Shown: positions 46,306 to 59,232, counted from the first letter of the stretch. The stretch: 64,000 nt of DNA from Phyto melanocephala (GCA_941918925.1 OW799236.1:78246713-78310712), one strand, 5' to 3'. Made by a program: numbers and translations. The notes: generated by a model from the sequence alone, not told the origin.

Positions 46306-48672
46306 TGACACTTATCGTGTCATATCATATGCGCCACTATACCATTTAGTGCACCAAAACTTTAATTCTCCCTGAAATAGATTTAAAAACAGCAAGCAAA
46401 CAAAAAATCCATTTTCTATTTGCCCTATGTTCAAGTGAATTTATTAACCCTCCTGTTATTCCAATGACAAAATATGTGGGTACAAATAAAATAAATGGCT
46501 TATTGGTATTTTTGTTTAACACTTGTTTTTTCAACAATATAAAAATTAAAATATATAAAAATATAAAAAAAAGTAAATTGACTTTACTATAGAACTTCTT
46601 TTTGTCTACGATTTAAATAGAAAAGGAAAAAATAATGTCATTAAAAATGTATTTTGACAAATTTCTACATAATTTATTTGCAATTTTCCCGTGGAATACA
46701 TTTCACTCGTGAATTACCGGAATGATTTCTCAGTACACGAATACAATTAAAAATGTTTTACGAAATTCAATAATTTATGAAGCTGGAATATAACGATTTA
46801 CAATTAATTTTCTAAAATTTATGTTTCGAATGCATTATATCAATAAATCGACTCTCGGTTTAAAATTGATTTGATTTTTTCAAAAATCGCTATTAGATTA
46901 ATAACCGTTCTCGACGAATTATCGATTGGTTTAAATTTAGTTTTTGTTACAAAAACATGTATAAAAAATATCGGAATACAAATGCATCTGTCTTAAATAC
47001 TTCCAGCACAATTTCGTTTATATAGATAATTTTCTATTTGGTCAATAACCTCTTACAAATATTAGCGAAACTATACGATTCTGGTTTGTAAATTCCTACA
47101 CATCGTTTTATAAATTAAATTTTTTTGCCTCTTTCGACAAAAATTAGATGGTACTGAATTACGTCGTACCAAAATTTTGAAAAATTGTTCGTAGTCATGT
47201 CATATATACGACACTAGCGTTTCGCTCAATCCTGTAAATACTAAATGCATTTTGATATTTATACAATCACCAGAAATAATATACCAATATGCTGGTTTCA
47301 TATATTTTGCCAATTACGAATATCGTAAACGTGCTAATAAGCAAAGTGAAAAGAATTAGAAAAGATCCCTGAGCATCTGGCAGCCCAATAAGGCTATTTT
47401 ACAAAAATACAACTCTGGCATATTACACTAAACGGGTTCGAGTCCAAGCTAAATATAAACACAACTCTGATTTTCTTCAATCTATTACAATATGCCACGT
47501 ATTCGTTTGGCAACGCCCAACGACGCCATTTTGTACACCATTGTGAAATTAAAAACGCAATTTCGTAACCATTTTTGGAAATTTCCAGATATCTCACCTG
47601 TAACCAATTCACAGCAATAAATGAAGTCACCTTCAATGTATTTCAACTGTACTCTAAGTAGACCTTTTTTAAACTTCACAGAATTTACTTTTTATTTGCA
47701 TCTGTTTAAAATGCCTAAGTATATTACAATTTTATTGATTTTTCTTAAGCGATTCTTGTGCAAAATCTCTTGTAGACTAATAGTAAAAGACTTGCAGTAT
47801 ATAAAAATTATTTATATTTTTGATTTTACAGTTCAATTGATTCTCTTATAAGTATACTTTTTTCCTTTTATACATGAATATTTTTCTTAGTAAGTTTTTT
47901 TTCAGTTTTATGCTTTTTTATCCGCTATATTCCAAATCCACGTCCAACTCACCCGTATTCACAAAAGTATCTAATCAATTTACACATTTTCCATTGAAAT
48001 TCAGCCATTTTTTTTGTAGAGTTGTATTAAATTTTGCATGGTTGTATTTTAAAAGTATGTAACAAAAGGTATAAATACAGAGACGAATTATCAATCAACC
48101 CGCTACTTCAAAATTCAAATTTCAGTTTTTTTTATAGCCAGCAGAAGAAGTATGTAATGCATTCGGTGGTTAAACACATGATGAAGCGGTTTAAGTTATG
48201 TGAAACATACATGAATTTTAAATAAATGTTGACAAAACACTAGTTTTCCAGCCTTTTTTGAAAAAATTTGTTTATAAATAATTTTCATATTGTTTATTGT
48301 TCTTAATGGTTTATATTTTCCCTAAAGAAGCTACCCAATGTGGTAGCGAAATATTGGAAAATAAAATTAAAACTATTTTTTATAAAAAAAGTGATCTCAA
48401 GCTTAATATAAAAAAGAACTATTGATATAAATAAAAGGATCGAAAACAATTATGAATTATTTAATATTTTTATTTAACTTTTATGTATTTTTAATATCTC
48501 ACTCTTAATTGTTATTGTCAGATAAAATTATTTTAATTTGCCTTTATTTTTGCAAATGAAAAAATCAAAGAAATGGAATGATTTTGACAGCTCATTGTGG
48601 CATTAAGATAATAAGCCAAGATAAATACTTTTGATTTTTAAAATTTTAGATTCATAAATTCCAAAATTACTA

Positions 48673-49010
48673 TAACAAGTGCTATATTCGGCCATGCCAA
48701 ATCTGATAATACCCTTCACCATCATGTACACAGGTAAAATCCCACATCGTATCTTAACCTATATTTCATTTTATATGCCATTTTTCCTTATTATTTTCGA
48801 TGCCATCCTTGATTGTGAATTTTTACGTAGTTAACTGTTTTCTACTAGTCAAGCACTTTAATTTATTACCTATATTGATTAAAAATTTATTACCCATTAT
48901 TGGTTAAAAATTTTGTATTAAACGCCATCTTGGATTTAACATTTTTTAATAATTTACTGTATTCTACTGGTACTGATACCAGTAATAAGGGGTTCAAGAA
49001 GTTACATTTT
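48673..49010. repeat. family A start joined to the GCCATCTTGGATTT repeat
   Basis: AACAAGTGCTATATTCGGCC and ATACCCTTCACCATC at 48673-48725 are a family A start. It is followed by a reverse copy of the repeat at 43180-43700. Confidence 0.5.
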
Positions 49011-49213
49011 AAAATACCAGATTTTACCCATATATAAATTTATTGTATTTTCGTTTGTAAATTTTTAGAATATATATTTAAAAAAAAATGGTCTATAACT
49101 TTACCGATTACAGCACGCTTTATCCAAAATTTGACACAAATATCTCTAGAGGCATATTATATTTACAACTAGTAGCATTAGTATTCTCTGGCTGAAAAAT
49201 TAATTTTAGTGGC

Positions 49214-50984
49214 AACAAGTAAGAGCACTATATTCAGCTGTGCCGAATCTTTTATACCCACCACCGATTTTGTGTACATTTAAAGCACAATATTTATTAT
49301 TTTGTTAATCGCTATGGAATAATCTCTTTATAATAAAATATGTATCACTTTCTTTGTAGAGGGTGGTTAAATTTTAAGGGCCCATGTTGAAGGTGAACTA
49401 CACCTAGTCCTTAACAACAATTGAGCATTAACATTGTCATTAAAAATTTGGACCATCAGATAGAGGAGTGGTGCCAAGGATGGGGGGCATTTGGCCGATA
49501 TTTCGTTAAATACATAATTGAACCATACAAATATTATAATTACAAAAAGAAATAATAATAATATCCTAAATAATATGTGTTTTATTTAAATTCAACATCG
49601 GTCCTTATGCTACTAAAATGCTTTTGTAAATGTAGTCTTTTAGTAAAAGTGGGCGTTAAAGTAGGAGTGTTAATAAAGTTTCTGCTAATATATACAACTT
49701 AGATATTTCAATATAGTCCTTTTTTTCCCAAAAATTTTGTCAATAGAGAAATTACATGAATTTAAGATAAACCGTTATATGGGAGGTAGGCGTTAAAGTG
49801 GGCGTGTCACCTAAACTTTTTGGCACAACAATAACATTGATTAGAAGGATATACGTAGCAAATTTGTTCATCATACCTCTAATTTTGGCGGCTTTATGAG
49901 CTTTTAAATTTCATTAACGGTAGATAACGTGAAAAGTGGGCGATATAGTAGGCGTGTCAAAGTTGTTTTTGCGAATGAGTACAACTTAGGTGTTTCAATA
50001 TAGCACTTTATTATTCCAAAATCTTTATTAATAGAGAAATTATATGAATTTTAGGTAAAACGTTATATGGGAGGTGGGCGTAAAAGTGGGCGTGGCACCT
50101 TAATTTTCTGGCACAGTAATGATATTGCCTAGAAGGATATACGTAGAAAATTTTATCATCATACCTCTAAGTTTGACTGTTTTATGAGCTTTTAAATTTT
50201 ATTAACGGTAGATAACGTGAAAAGTGGGCGTTATAGTAGGCGTGTCAAAGTTATTTTTGCGAATGAGTACAACTTAGGTGTTTCAATATAGCACTTTATT
50301 ATTCCAAAATCTTTATTAATAGAGAAATTATATGAATTTTAGGTAAAACGTTATATGGGAGGTGGGCGTAAAAGTGGGCGTGGCACATTTATTTTCCGGT
50401 ACAAAAAAGCGTTTCACCAAAAAGCAAAGTGTGCAAAATTTCAGAGTCGTACATCCAATTTTGTTGCTTTTATGACGTTTTTGTTTTTAAATATACCGAA
50501 AAATACATTGTGCGGTATAAATTTCGTACATTTTGATCGATAACTCCTCTCCTAATGCAATTTAGACAATTTTCGGGGAAAAATATTGTTTTTACTCAGG
50601 AAATATATATTCAAAGTTTCAGTCTACGTTAATGCTTTTGGACACAATTCCATTTTATTCGATGTTCGAAGGACACGGTTTTTTCGACCTACTCTTGCTT
50701 TTCGGGCTATAACTCTCTTCCTAATATTCCGATTTAGCCCATTTTCAATACCAAAATCTTTGTTTATAAGAAAGATTCTGGCAAAATTTGAGCCCCCTAG
50801 CTTTTTCGGTGCGACCTCTATCGTGCTTTCAACAGACGAACGGACATAGCTAGATCGTCATAAAATCAAACCCTGATTCAGAATATATATACTTTATGGG
50901 GTCTAAAATGGATATTTCGATGTGTTACAAACGGAATGACAAAATGAATATACCCCCACCATTTTTTTTGTGGCGGGTATAAAA
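49214..50984 (+). repeat. full copy of TATACCC family B, with 288-bp tandem units
   Basis: The start is AACAAGTAAGAGCACTATAT, TTCAGCTGTGCCGAA and TATACCCACCACCG. The end is ACAAACGGAATGACAAAATG, TATACCCCCACC and TGGCGGGTATAAAAA. The centre holds nearly identical units of 288 bp (GGGAGGT(A/G)GGCG at 49781, 50069 and 50357). The last 500 bp are unique, with GACGAACGGACATAGCTAG near the end. No coding capacity. Confidence 0.7.
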
Positions 50985-50999
50985 ATAGTGGGAAAAAAT

Positions 51000-51294
51000 A
51001 GAGGTAGTCGTGTTTATTTGCTCATATCTCAGAAAGTTATGGGACGATTGTGGTGAATTTCAATAGCAATTCATTCCCGGATATTTCCAAAAGATTTATA
51101 CCATACACAGATTTGAGGAACATATAGTTGATTCTTAAAGTTGATTTCAACCAACACACGGACAGACGGTCAGGGCTTTATCATATCATCATCACCATAA
51201 GCTTTCAGAAAATATATACTTTATGGGGTCGGAAATGAAACGGAATGACAAAGCTATATATACCCTTGTGCACCACAGGTGAAGGGTATAAAAA
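51000..51294 (+). repeat. 3' half of TATACCC family A
   Basis: GAGGTAGTCGTG, TTTGCTCATATCTCAG, ACGGACAGACGG, TTTATGGGGTCGG, TATATACCCTTG and GGTGAAGGGTATAAAAAA match the right half of the full family A copy at 57733-58447. It directly follows the family B copy. Confidence 0.7.
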
Positions 51295-53110
51295 ATCAAA
51301 AAGTGCCATTTTTGTTACCTGTAACATTTTTAGTCTCACTTCGTACCTTTAGCCGCTAAGTTCGAAATTCTAGTTTCATAAACGTAGAAAGTACAAAAAG
51401 TACCATAAGAAAGAGAAAAATTACCTTTTTGGTCACCCATATCATTTTCAGTCTTACCACGAATCAATAGTTTATGATTAAAACAAATCTAGATTCATAA
51501 AAGTAGACAATATAAAAATTACCATAAAAATTAAAGCAAGTACGTTTTTAGTCGCCCATAACATTTTCAGTCTCAGCTCAATTCAAAAGTCGCTCATTTC
51601 GAAATTCTAGCTTAAAAACGTTCCCATATGAATTGTACAGGCTTGTGTGTTAACAATTTTGTTTCACTCAACATCTTTTGATATTTTTAGTGTCTTCGTA
51701 AAAAAATGCAAGTGTAAAAAAATTAAAAAAAAAAATTTTAACAAATGTAGGTTTAAATTATTTTAAAATAAAGAATTATTTTATAGCATATCTGCATACT
51801 GCAATAGTAATTGCTTTTACTCTGCAAGGGCAATTATTATATGTAATCAAAAATAAAACTCTTTAAATTTTGTCTATAACCACATATCTTTATTATAAAT
51901 TTATTTAAATACATGAGTGCTTTATAAATGTCTGTATGTATGTATGTTGTACATCTTTTATATAAGAGTATTTTTGATACAACAACTGAATTTTCAGTTA
52001 GTGATATTGATATATTATTATTTAATTTAGATGTTGAATTGTGCGTTCATATGTATTGTTTCAATTATGAGTATTTTATTAAAAAAACTTTTTTATTTTT
52101 AAAATTATTTCCTAAATTTTAATTAATGTTATAATGTTTGTATGTATTTATTTTTTTGGATGAAATTGAAAATGTAGACTAAAATTTTAATAAAAAAAAA
52201 AAAAAAAATAAAACAAATAAAAAATTTAACAGCTAACAGTTAAAACTGGAAGACAGTGGATTAAAAAAAAATAGAATCAGAAAACTAATAAGTCTTTTTT
52301 GGTTGTCTAAAAAACTAAAAGGTATTTTTTGTTGTACAGATATACATAAATAAATTATTAAAAAAATGTATATATTTTAAATTTCTTTTTATAGTTTTTA
52401 ATGCGTATACATAATACTTTAAATATAAAAAGAGAATAAAAATTATCTGCCGTATGCCTAAAAATTATAAGATTAATAAATCAAATTTTCATAGAAACAT
52501 ATAAACATTTTAATACTTTTGCACATACGACAGCAAAAGTTTAATATTAAATGGCAGATAAAATATTAAATATTGCAAATAATCAAATGAACACTTAAAA
52601 ATAGTAAATTAAAATGATTGAAAATTGATAATAAAAATAAACCAGTTTAAAATAAAAATTAATACAAATCTGTATATGTAAGTGTAAATTTAAAAATACT
52701 TGTCTTAATAATGCATATAATTTTAGCAACTATAACAATATTATTAAAAATTGACGGTCGTATGCATACAAATTATTAAAGCTTTATAGAAGAGGGTTTA
52801 TTGAATTGATTATCTATAGAAATTAGATTTATAAACCTATAATAAACCTTTTATAATTTTTATACAAATGACAGTTACTATTTGTCGAAGAGATAAACAA
52901 ATTTTTCAAATTTAAAGTTAGACAAAATAATTCTAAACAGGAAACTAAAGTTGGAAAAAGAGAAAACAGTTAAAAAATTAAATAAATATCTTCATATGTA
53001 GTAAAGTGCGTACATAAATTTTATTTACTTATATTATTTTTCTTAACAAAATACTTTTTTTTTTTTTTGTAAAATATTAAAAATATTCACGTCACCTGTT
53101 TTAGTCTTGC

Positions 53111-53456
53111 GAATATACAATGGGTGGTATTATTGGTTTCGCACGGAAAGGAAAATTCAACGGAAAGAATACTGATCGCTGTGCAAATTGCAATTAATCG
53201 TTCTTGCGATATAAGCTTTACGCAAAGTAGATTTTAAATTCCTGTCTTTATTAAGCTGTTATTGTGTCAGCTGTTGGTAGAAAAATATCTGAAGAAGAAT
53301 GTTAACATTCTGCAAAGTAAAAATATTCTTTTATTTCACTAGAAAAAACATATACCGCCACCACAACGAAAAGAATAATTTTAAGTTTTGCTTTCGCTCA
53401 GAAAATGCTTTTCGCAATCGCGGAACGGAATGAATAATAGGGGTCCCATTGTATAC
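53111..53456. mobile_element. possible MITE with ATACAATGGG ends
   Basis: TATACAATGGGTGGTATTAT at 53115-53134 pairs with ATAATAGGGGTCCCATTGTA (about 53435-53454). The next block TTTCGCACGGAAAGGAA has a near twin at 31946-31963 (GGTTCCGCACGGAAAGGAA), so at least two copies exist in the window. Confidence 0.45.
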
Positions 53457-53787
53457 GGTTCTAGTTTACAAAGCGTGAGTACATTTTTTTCATGCTTCGA
53501 TTTTCGTTTGAACTTTCCAACCATCAAACCAAAAACAATGCTGCCAAAACAAAGTTAAAAGCACGTATTATTGTCAAAGTTTAAAAGTGTTTACATTTTC
53601 TATAAATTCCAAACTGGTTGATAGATATTTTGATAATAATTCACAATTCTTTTTTATATGAACTTTTCGCATCACTCTTGTAAATTAAATATTTCCGTTA
53701 ACTACAGTTTTTTGTGTCGGTTTTTTATAACAGCGCAGTAAATTATGATTTGAATTACATTTTGTTGGGGTCTTATAATTAAATACA

Positions 53788-54940
53788 CCCAATTCAGACG
53801 ATGATTTAAAATTTTGATTTTTTTTTAATTTTCTTTTAAAGAATCCTTTTTCTTTATACCATAATTTTTAATGATTATTTTTTACTTGTAATCTGTTAAT
53901 CTTCTTTACTTGCTCGCTCGTATTTAGAAAAATAAAAACAATTTTTTATACAAACATTAATATTTGTAATGCAAAATATTTTTCCATTAAATCTTAAATT
54001 TTTATAAACAAATTGAACTTTTTTTGAAGTGATAAGTGTTTTTTAAAAATTTTATTTTTTTAGTAGATTTTCCGCTTTTTATTTCTTTCAAAAAGCACTC
54101 GTCATTAAAAAAAGGAACAATAATAACGCCAATAAGTATAAAAAGAAATACAAAAAAAAGATCTTCAACAACAGTAAATGTGATTTTTTTCAACTACTAT
54201 TTCCTATCTGCCCTTCTCGTCCACAAAAAAAGAACGTCGTGTTTTTTTCAATCATCGAGTAAATCAAGTGTTTATAACACCCAATTCAGACAATGATTTA
54301 AAATCGTGGATGATTTTTTTGAATCTCTTTTGAAAAATCTCAAAATCTATTTTCATATCGATGGCTAAATATATTTAATGTACTACTTTACTGAATAAAA
54401 TTTAAAAGAATGTATTGAGTTAGAGCTTTTTTATTTGGCCATAAATCCATTATTTTCAACCATAGCTCAATTAATTTTTTAGGGGTGACATGTGTGTATG
54501 TGAACTACCAAAAAACATTAAAAACTCGTTTTTGTTAAAAACCTATATACGCCCTTTTTATATTAAGCCATTATTTTTTTATGATTTTTTTCTTTATTTT
54601 TTTTTTGCTTATAATCGGTTTTCTTAACTTGCTTGCAAAACTTTTTTATACAATTTAAATATTTGTAATGCAAAATATTTTTCCATTAAGTCTTTATTTT
54701 TTTTAAATTTTAGTGGATTTTTCGCTTCTTATTTCTTTCAAAAACCACTTGTCACTTAAAAAAAAAGGAAAAAAAGAATTAATCATTAAAAGAAAACGCA
54801 AATGAGTGCAAAGAAATATAGAAGAAAATCTTCAAATGCAGAAAACGATATGCATTTTCTATTACTCGTTTTTCTCTGCCCTCCTCGTCATTAAAAAAAC
54901 GTCGTGACTTTTTAAATCTTCGCGTAAATCGGGTGTATGT
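53788..54940. repeat. diverged tandem duplication, units of about 0.5 and 0.65 kb
   Basis: CCCAATTCAGACGATGATTT at 53788 recurs at 54280. Both units carry AATATTTGTAATGCAAAATA, a TTTTATTTCTTTCAAAAA block, GAAATA and AAATCTTCAA, then TCTGCCC, CTCGTC and AACGTCGTG in the same order. It lies 0.6 kb downstream of kelch. Confidence 0.6.
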
Positions 54941-55514
54941 GATTTAACAACATTAACAAGGTCTACAAGAGTGAAAACGACATGGATTTTTCCATAAAAT
55001 ATTGATTAAATCTAATTCGGTGAAATAACCGAAAAAATTTAAATTTTTAAATGAATTTATGATTATTATGAAATATCTACGGACTTAAATGAGTCAATAT
55101 ATTTCTTTTTATCGAAATAACGTTTTTTGAATAATATGGTTTATCGGTGGGATATATGTTTGTTCATATATCCATTTGAAGTTAAAACCATTTTTGGTAA
55201 AATATTAATTATGTGCTGAAATATCGATTTCTCAGTCTAATACCGAGTATTCGGTATATTGATTTTTGGTAACTATTGACTATTCGGAAATATATAGATT
55301 TTAAAATATGTTTTACTTGTAAAACATTTACTTTTTACTTTTTTTTTGGCAAATCGTTTTTAGTTTTTAAGGAACACAACTTGCATCTCTGTTAAAAGAA
55401 AATCTTCCTGATTTGTGCATTTTATCTGCGTTTAATTTCCTGCGCAGAAACTTTGTCCTTAATTTAAAATTTAAAAACGTTATAGGGTTGTATACTTTAC
55501 ACATATAAAATAAC

Positions 55515-58500
55515 CTAACAATCTTTTTGTTCGTTATTAGAGTTGGGTGTAGTTTTAACATCTAAATTATTGTTTAACGTTGGCAAATGGTCGTTGTCTA
55601 CCAATTCAACGGGATAAGCAACAGATGCAGGTATATCAGAATCGTTGATTTCATTGCTAGCCAGTGGTACAGCTTCATTTGTTGCCTTAATTTCCACTAA
55701 ACCTCCTACAGCACCTTCTAAATCATCTAAGGGCAAAGTTTCAGCTGTATTAGATGCAGCTGCTTTAGGCAATGACAATGAAGCTGTACTTTCGACTGCA
55801 TCTAAAGTCTCCACCTTTGGTAAATTGGATTTAAAATTACTATTTTCGCTTTTATTTTCATAACTACGGTAGGGATCTTTTAATTTGACACTAGCGGAGG
55901 TTGTTACATTACAAGTGTTAGAGTTATTGGCTGCAACAGCTGCATTTACTAATAAATTATTAACTGGCCTTAAACGTCGAGCTGTGTATGCATTATTACG
56001 TTGATTTAAAGTAGGACTTTCTGATCGGGCTCGTTGTAATGGTGCTCTCTGAGCAGCTGGCGATTGATAAGGCCCGGATCCTGTATTAGTTGCCGCTGAA
56101 ATTGAGTGATCATAATCTCGAGATCTACCGAACTCAAATCCGTTTTGCCATTGCACATGAACATTTTCGTATGAAGGATCTTCATAGTGTCTGGCATAAG
56201 GACTAGATTCCGCCTCTCTTAAACGATTTAAAGTGTTATGCACTGGCCTGGCGGCGTTAATATCATTTCGTCTTCTATATGTAGCTGCTGCGTGCATTTC
56301 AGCTCTGGCATTAAAACGCACAATGTCCTGCGGTATTCCGGTTAGACGTGGAGTACCATAAGGATTAGTTATTTGAGCAGCTGCTGAGGCGGCGTCACAG
56401 TTGACACAATCACGTGAAAACATAAAATTAAAGTCAATCACTTTGCAGTCAGTGCCCTGACCCATCCATAAGGGTAACCACTTATTGACCAATAACCATT
56501 GTAAGCTAGATTTCGAAATGCGATTCAAAGTGCTGTTATTTTGTTCAGCCATTGCTGAATTCTGACTGCTTGAGCTTGTCGATAAAGATGTTTGTGCTTT
56601 ATGAGCTGATGTTGATAAGGATGATGATTTTTTAGTGAGAGCATTCTTTAATGAAGTTACAGTTGTTTTTTCAGTCGTTGTAATGTTGGAATTTTGTTGC
56701 GAAGTATTAGAGTTTTGTTTCGAGCCTATATTAAGGGCTTTAATCTTGGGTATGGCCCCAGTTGTTCTAGTAGAAGTTGTTGTTGTTGTTGTTGCAGTTT
56801 CTGCATTGCCATTTGCATTGGGATTTATTAGAGGTCCAGCAGAAGCTGCTCTAGATTCACGATCTTTTGAACTATTTGGTGACGCTGTAGAGGGTAACAG
56901 AGTGAAAATAATTGGGATGTGGAAAGCAAATATATATTTGTTTTTGAAAAACTACAAAAAAAAAAAAAAAAAATTGATAAACAACGGTTTTTACTTACCA
57001 TTTACACTTAAATTATTGGAACCCATATTCAAATGACTATTTATAGATGACGATCCTCCGTTACTAGATGTTTTATAAATATTACTCATACTCTGGGTAT
57101 TTTCACCGTGTAAACAGCTAAAAAATGATGAAGAACTATTCTTAACATTATTACTTCCACTGCCATCTTTTTGGACACTTGCTCCTGTGCCCACACTACA
57201 ATTGGATGAATTATAACTAATGGTTGATGTAACACTCGAACTGTTAGTAGTACTGGTGCTACTTATACTCGATCCAGTATTTAAACGTATATGACCTACG
57301 GTACCGAAATGTGAATGACCCAAGACGGCGTAATGGCCACCCAAGTTGTAGTGATCAATATTGCCGCACGATGAACTCAAATGACGTTCAATGCGACCAA
57401 TACCATGGCCAATGACATTCAAACGACCATAGACGCGAGCGCCACCACTTGTATTACGATAAATGGGTTCATCACGTATTTGCTCATAGATGTTTTCATA
57501 ACGCACTGGCGGCTGATAATGATTCAAATTGTAATAGTTTTGCGATTCGGTATCGTCAAAACTACGCTGACGATGACACGATGAAGTTGAGGAAGAGTTG
57601 TTGGTGGTGGTAGTGTTGTAATGATTACAAGTAGCACCATTACAGCGGAAAGAATTAAAGCGGGGATTGGCTAATTGTAAAAGGTAATTAATTTATTATT
57701 GATAATAAAATTTGACTTTTGTTTCCAAAAAAAAACAAGTAACAGTGCTATATTCGGCAGTGCCGAATATTATATACCCTTCACAACGTGTAGTCATGCA
57801 ATAACAACTGTTTGTATCACCATTCATCCCATATAAAATACGTGCATACGTACACGTTAGAATAAATGTGGCATCGAATCCCAGCTGAGCCAAAAAAATT
57901 TTATTTTATTTTATTTAATATGTTATTTATAGTTTATTATTTTTTTTTATATTTTTTTTAAATTTTTTTAAAAAATTTTTTTGTAGTTTTTTTTCTTATT
58001 TTTAATATTTTTTTTTTTGTAATTTTTTTTGTTTGGTATGTTTTTTACATGTATGTATGTATGTATGTATGTATGTATGTATGTATGTATGTATGTATGT
58101 ATGTATGTTGTTGTTGTAATTGTGAAAAAAAACGAGGTGGTCGTGGTTTTTTGCTCATATCTCAGAAAGTTATGGGGCGATTGTGCTGAATTTCAATAGC
58201 GATTCATTCCTGGATATTTCCAAGAGATTGATACCATATACAGATCTGAGAAACATATAGTTGCTTCTAAAAGTTGATTTCAACCAACACACGGACAGAC
58301 GGGCAGACGGACAGGGCTTAATCGACTCCTCTATTCATAAGCTTTCAGAAAATATATACTTTATGGGGTCGGAAATGAAAATTGTAGAAATTACAAACGG
58401 AATGACAAAGCTATATATACCCTTGTGCACCACAGGTGAAGGGTATAAAAAAAAAACTTACTGGCATGTAAATCTAATTGAAAGTTTCTTCGAAATCCTA

Positions 58501-59232
58501 AACCTGATCTTACAGCTCTGGGTATATCATAGTTATTATTGCTATTATTGCCAGCTGCTGCTAGGCTTGCATTCGTTTGTGTTGCATTTATATTAATGGC
58601 GTTCGAACGATCGTATAAATCATTGCGATAGTTAATATTGTTGGTTGCCAGTCTTGATTGTTTGGATTGTTGTTGAGTATTAGTTTCATTATTTGTGGCT
58701 TGTTGCAGTTGTGGCTGCTGCTGTTGTGAAGTTTGTGGTTGGGGTTGTGCCAGAGCTGGCTGTTGTTGTTGTTGATGTTGTGATTCTTCGGCAGGGGCAT
58801 TAACACTATTGGTTGCATTAATTGGTGCTACAGCAGCTGCTGCTCCAACAGCTGCTGCACCAACTATTGCACCACCATGAGCGGCTGCATTATATTGTTC
58901 TATACTTTCATAAATGTTTTCATAATGTGGATGAATTTGTGCCTGTTGTAATTGTTGTTGCTGATTTGTGTTGCTATTTTGTGTTTGTTGCTGTTGTTGC
59001 TGATCGTTGCGTAAATAACCGACAGCACCTTCAATTGTACCCTCAGCTTGACTATTTTCATCATCCACAATACCATTTATAGAGTTAATGACCGCTTGTC
59101 TATTAAGAATACATAGATAGATAGATACAAGATACAATTTTAATATAATTTTAATTAAAAATTTTATGTGTTTTTTTGACTTAAATATATTTACAACTCT
59201 ACTTACCGTGCTAATGCACCCTGCTCTTCTAT
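55515..59232 (-). CDS. kel: Kelch ORF2, readthrough extension
   Basis: After the TGA the same frame stays open across four exon parts (59207-59232, 58462-59099, 56999-57670 and 55515-56884) for 901 codons to a TAG. All joins are in phase. The text begins IEEQGALARQAV and holds Gln-, Asn- and Ser-rich runs, conserved islands (RHLSSSCGNIDHYNLGGHYA, RISKSSLQWLLVNKWLPLW, FNFMFSRDC) and four Y-E-N motifs. In Drosophila the full-length ORF1-ORF2 Kelch protein is made by UGA readthrough. The conserved islands in a long, otherwise low-complexity frame show this extension is translated here too. A family A repeat (57733-58447) lies in the intron between its second and third exons. Confidence 0.93.
57733..58447 (+). 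repeat. full copy of TATACCC family A in a kelch intron
   Basis: The start is AACAAGTAACAGTGCTATAT, TTCGGCAGTGCCGAA and TATATACCCTTCAC. The end is TATATACCCTTG and GGTGAAGGGTATAAAA. The inner core (GTGGCATCGAATCCCAGCTG, then a T-rich stretch) is in the opposite orientation to that of the copy at 19001. A (TATG)n run occupies 58050-58107. Confidence 0.75.
58050..58107. repeat. (ATGT)n microsatellite, about 14 units
   Basis: An uninterrupted run of TATG units inside the family A copy. The same position in the copy at 19001 has only about three units (19560-19572). Confidence 0.9.

Larger units (their letters stand above)
45818..55514. other. intergenic DNA between PNUTS and kelch
   Basis: It holds the likely PNUTS promoter, family A and B repeats (48673-51294), a MITE-like unit (53111) and a tandem duplication (53788). 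The stretches 46310-48660 and 51300-53100 are AT-rich; small frames such as 47394-47679 show no known domain. The last few hundred bases before 55514 are kelch 3' UTR. Confidence 0.55.

Noticed and set aside
47394..47679. Two overlapping minus-strand frames between PNUTS and kelch
   Set aside because: They have some protein-like composition, but no domain, no conserved start and no exon partners.
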